Below are positions 62,585-64,000 of a DNA stretch of 64,000 nt, piece by piece. This DNA is from an uncultured Thermoanaerobaculia bacterium. Lineage in GTDB: Bacteria > Acidobacteriota > Thermoanaerobaculia > Multivoradales > Multivoraceae. Position numbers and translations under genes: made by a program. How positions within the stretch are numbered: the stretch's first letter is position 1; every line of letters starts with the position of its first letter. The notes under the pieces are model-generated. The model had not been told where the DNA came from, made no database searches, and saw only the letters and a program-made list of their open reading frames with translations. The stretch is from positions 466,101 through 530,100 of the forward strand of contig CATOTG010000002.1 of assembly GCA_951813015.1 (NCBI GenBank), given 5' to 3'.

Positions 62585-63243
62585 CCGGCGGCGGCGACCG
62601 TCGTCTGCCAGCGGTGCTCGCCCCAGGAGAGCTTGAGCGTGCCCGGCGCGCCACCTTCGGGCGGCTCGATGTCGATTGTCAGGCTCGACTTCCCACCCGC
62701 CTCGATGGCGTGGTCGAGCGCCGTCTCGCCAAGGTCCCTGGACGGATCGTGCATCGTGCCCCAGATGTCCGGCTCATGGTTGACGACCAGCGTCCACTGG
62801 CCATCGTCGTCCAGGCGCAGCCACAGGCTGTAGAGGCCCGCGAAGCCAGGCGAGACGTTGCCCATCGGCACCTTCAAGTCGCCAACCACGATGTCGACTT
62901 CCGTGCGGAGCTTGATCGCCGCGAAGGTCTGGAACTCGAGCAGACCCTCTTCGTGCTCCAGGAAGGACTGCCAATCCAGGCTCATCAGGGGGATCCGGCC
63001 CGCGTTGACCTGAACCGTACCGCCGCCGATCTCCGCCCTGTCGATCGAACGGGTCGCGTTGATCAGCACCGCGAAGGTGCTGGTCAGGCCGGAGGCATCG
63101 AGCTTGCGCCCCTCGCCCTCCTTCGAGGGCTTCTCGATCACCTCGACCGTCTCGCCGGACTGAGCCGCAGCCGGGCCGGCGGCCGCTGCAACCAGCAGGA
63201 GAGCAGCGACTTGCCGAAGCCGCCGCGCGCGCGAACCGGCCAT
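62581..63243 (-). CDS. DUF2911-type secreted protein
   Basis: 220 residues with a signal peptide (LLLVAAAAGPAAAQ). AGLYSLWLRLDDDGQWTLVVNHEPDIWGTMHDPSRDLGETAL is the hallmark of DUF2911, a secreted beta protein with a Y.L-W.....WT...N...WG pattern. GGAGG precedes ATG 63243. The copper-monooxygenase-like gene is immediately upstream (10 bases), so they are probably cotranscribed. Role unknown. Confidence 0.88.
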   Translation of the reverse strand: MAGSRARRLRQVAALLLVAAAAGPAAAQSGETVEVIEKPSKEGEGRKLDASGLTSTFAVLINATRSIDRAEIGGGTVQVNAGRIPLMSLDWQSFLEHEEGLLEFQTFAAIKLRTEVDIVVGDLKVPMGNVSPGFAGLYSLWLRLDDDGQWTLVVNHEPDIWGTMHDPSRDLGETALDHAIEAGGKSSLTIDIEPPEGGAPGTLKLSWGEHRWQTTVAAAG

Positions 63244-63253
63244 CGGCGCCTCC

Positions 63254-64000
63254 CTACTCCCCGCCGCCTGTGCTCTGTATGGAGGCGAGTCCGAGCCGGA
63301 GCGCGATCGGATCGACGGGCTCGACGGGGGCCCAGGCGACGAAGCCGAGCATCATCTCGTCGGTCGTGGCGGTGCCGACGAGCACGTTGTAACCTGGGTC
63401 GAAACCGCGAATCTCGCCGCGCTCGGGCGTGTTCTCGAACCACATCGAGACTTCGACGCGGGTGCCGGCGGGGATCGTCTTCGGCTTCTTGTACCGGTAA
63501 GTCGTCTGCCACTCCTGGTCGTAGTTCGGGACGTCGAGCAGGACCTCGGTCGTGCCGTCGGGGTAGAACGCGTCGTAGCGCACCGCGACCGAGCGCAGAT
63601 GGGCGTGCGGCCACAGGGCCAGAAGGTCCGTCTCCACCGGGAAGACGCGCGCCGCGCCGACCTTCCAGCGGTCGTGGCCGGGCGGTATCTCGAAGGTCAG
63701 GTTGCCGATCGAGTCGAACTCGACCTTGCGCAACTCGCTTTCCGGAGCGTCGGCGAACACGAAGCCGAGCTCGGAGCGATCGTAGAAACCGCTCCCCTCG
63801 CCGGCTTCCTTGTTGTAGTGCATCGAAAAGTCGATCTTCGATCCGGGCTCGAGCTTCATCGCGTAGCCGGGCGCCATCAGGTGGCTCTCGGCGCCCAGGG
63901 CGATACAGCCCAGCGAGTTGCTGCCGAACTTGCCGAATGCCGGCCCGCCGCCTGGAGGCTGGACGCTCGCGCACATGTGATGGACGTCGCTGCCGCCGAC
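63254..64000 (-). CDS. Copper type II ascorbate-dependent monooxygenase-like protein (5' partial)
   Basis: The frame continues through the right edge (VGGSDVHHMCAS lies before the first Met at 63976). ALWPHAHLRSVAVRYDAFYPDGTTEVLLDVPNYDQEWQTTYRY and KTIPAGTRVEVSMWFENT belong to the C-terminal copper-binding half of the DBH/PHM-type monooxygenase domain, and DVHHM at the edge looks like the first copper-binding His pair of that family. Probable oxygen-dependent periplasmic enzyme. Domain completeness cannot be judged because the N-terminus is outside. Confidence 0.8.
   Translation of the reverse strand, partial: VGGSDVHHMCASVQPPGGGPAFGKFGSNSLGCIALGAESHLMAPGYAMKLEPGSKIDFSMHYNKEAGEGSGFYDRSELGFVFADAPESELRKVEFDSIGNLTFEIPPGHDRWKVGAARVFPVETDLLALWPHAHLRSVAVRYDAFYPDGTTEVLLDVPNYDQEWQTTYRYKKPKTIPAGTRVEVSMWFENTPERGEIRGFDPGYNVLVGTATTDEMMLGFVAWAPVEPVDPIALRLGLASIQSTGGGE

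Noticed and set aside
1..64000. tRNA and rRNA genes
   Set aside because: Scanning by eye showed no cloverleaf with TTCRAnY arm or rRNA core sequence; absence is not proven without a dedicated search.

Overview
The window is a GC-rich bacterial chromosome segment. Its gene content points to Acidobacteriota, most likely a marine or host-associated member of the Thermoanaerobaculia. The pointers are a GWxTD/VWFA-related Acidobacterial-type protein, TonB_C-tailed periplasmic proteins, a DUF2911 protein, a lipoprotein-type sulfatase, an M1-like ABC permease and many secreted orphan proteins. This placement is inferred from family content; no rRNA or other marker gene is present.

Region 1 (1-15.3 kb) is the most unusual. 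Tightly packed plus-strand genes encode an ABC permease with a degenerate M1-peptidase-like periplasmic domain (left edge, partial), a membrane-fusion lipoprotein, an RND permease, a second RND permease fused to an ABC ATPase, and a small ABC-2 permease. Then come two cassettes built from a short secreted peptide and a paralogous ABC-2 permease. Each peptide has a Sec-type signal, a leader-like LS-x-x-D-[MI]-x-A-[VL]-x-G motif and exactly two cysteines in the mature part, the second at the penultimate residue. I read the locus as a candidate hybrid RND/ABC export system for a new class of bacteriocin-like or signalling peptides.

Region 2 (15.4-31 kb) holds secreted orphans, an R2lox-type oxidase, a type I phosphodiesterase, a NorQ/NorD-like MoxR-VWA pair, a pterin dehydratase, a luciferase-like oxidoreductase, a lipoprotein, a GWxTD/VWA protein, a Wzy/O-antigen-ligase-like protein and an amidase remnant. 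Many of these are broken by frameshifts while their neighbours are intact, so either real erosion or local assembly indels are at work. A 78-bp tandem repeat, a MITE with 17-bp perfect terminal inverted repeats and small REP-like palindromes lie here.

Region 3 (31-44 kb) is conventional: zinc alcohol dehydrogenase, an acidic Cys-rich PDZ protein, HpcH/HpaI aldolase, M42 peptidase, isoprenyl transferase, an outer-membrane-like protein, TrkA and TrkH, an SMP-30-like protein, a HicA remnant, an SDR and a PLP aminotransferase.

Region 4 (44-52 kb) is a mosaic of debris and duplication. It has a nucleotidyltransferase fragment, an IS3 remnant and a Uma2 fragment, then two diverged copies of a two-gene cassette (M23 peptidase plus secreted orphan) on the minus strand, separated by a sulfatase gene. 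One copy sits inside a split MITE flanked by about 25-bp direct repeats, and the copies share a 322-bp nearly identical block placed in different genes.

Region 5 (52-64 kb) carries a DUF1499 protein, a bifunctional fatty-acid oxidation enzyme with an adjacent luciferase-like oxidoreductase, two tandem TonB_C proteins, a secreted orphan, a type B carboxylesterase, an MFS transporter, a DUF2911 protein and a copper-monooxygenase-like protein cut by the right edge. No tRNA, rRNA or CRISPR array was recognised by eye.
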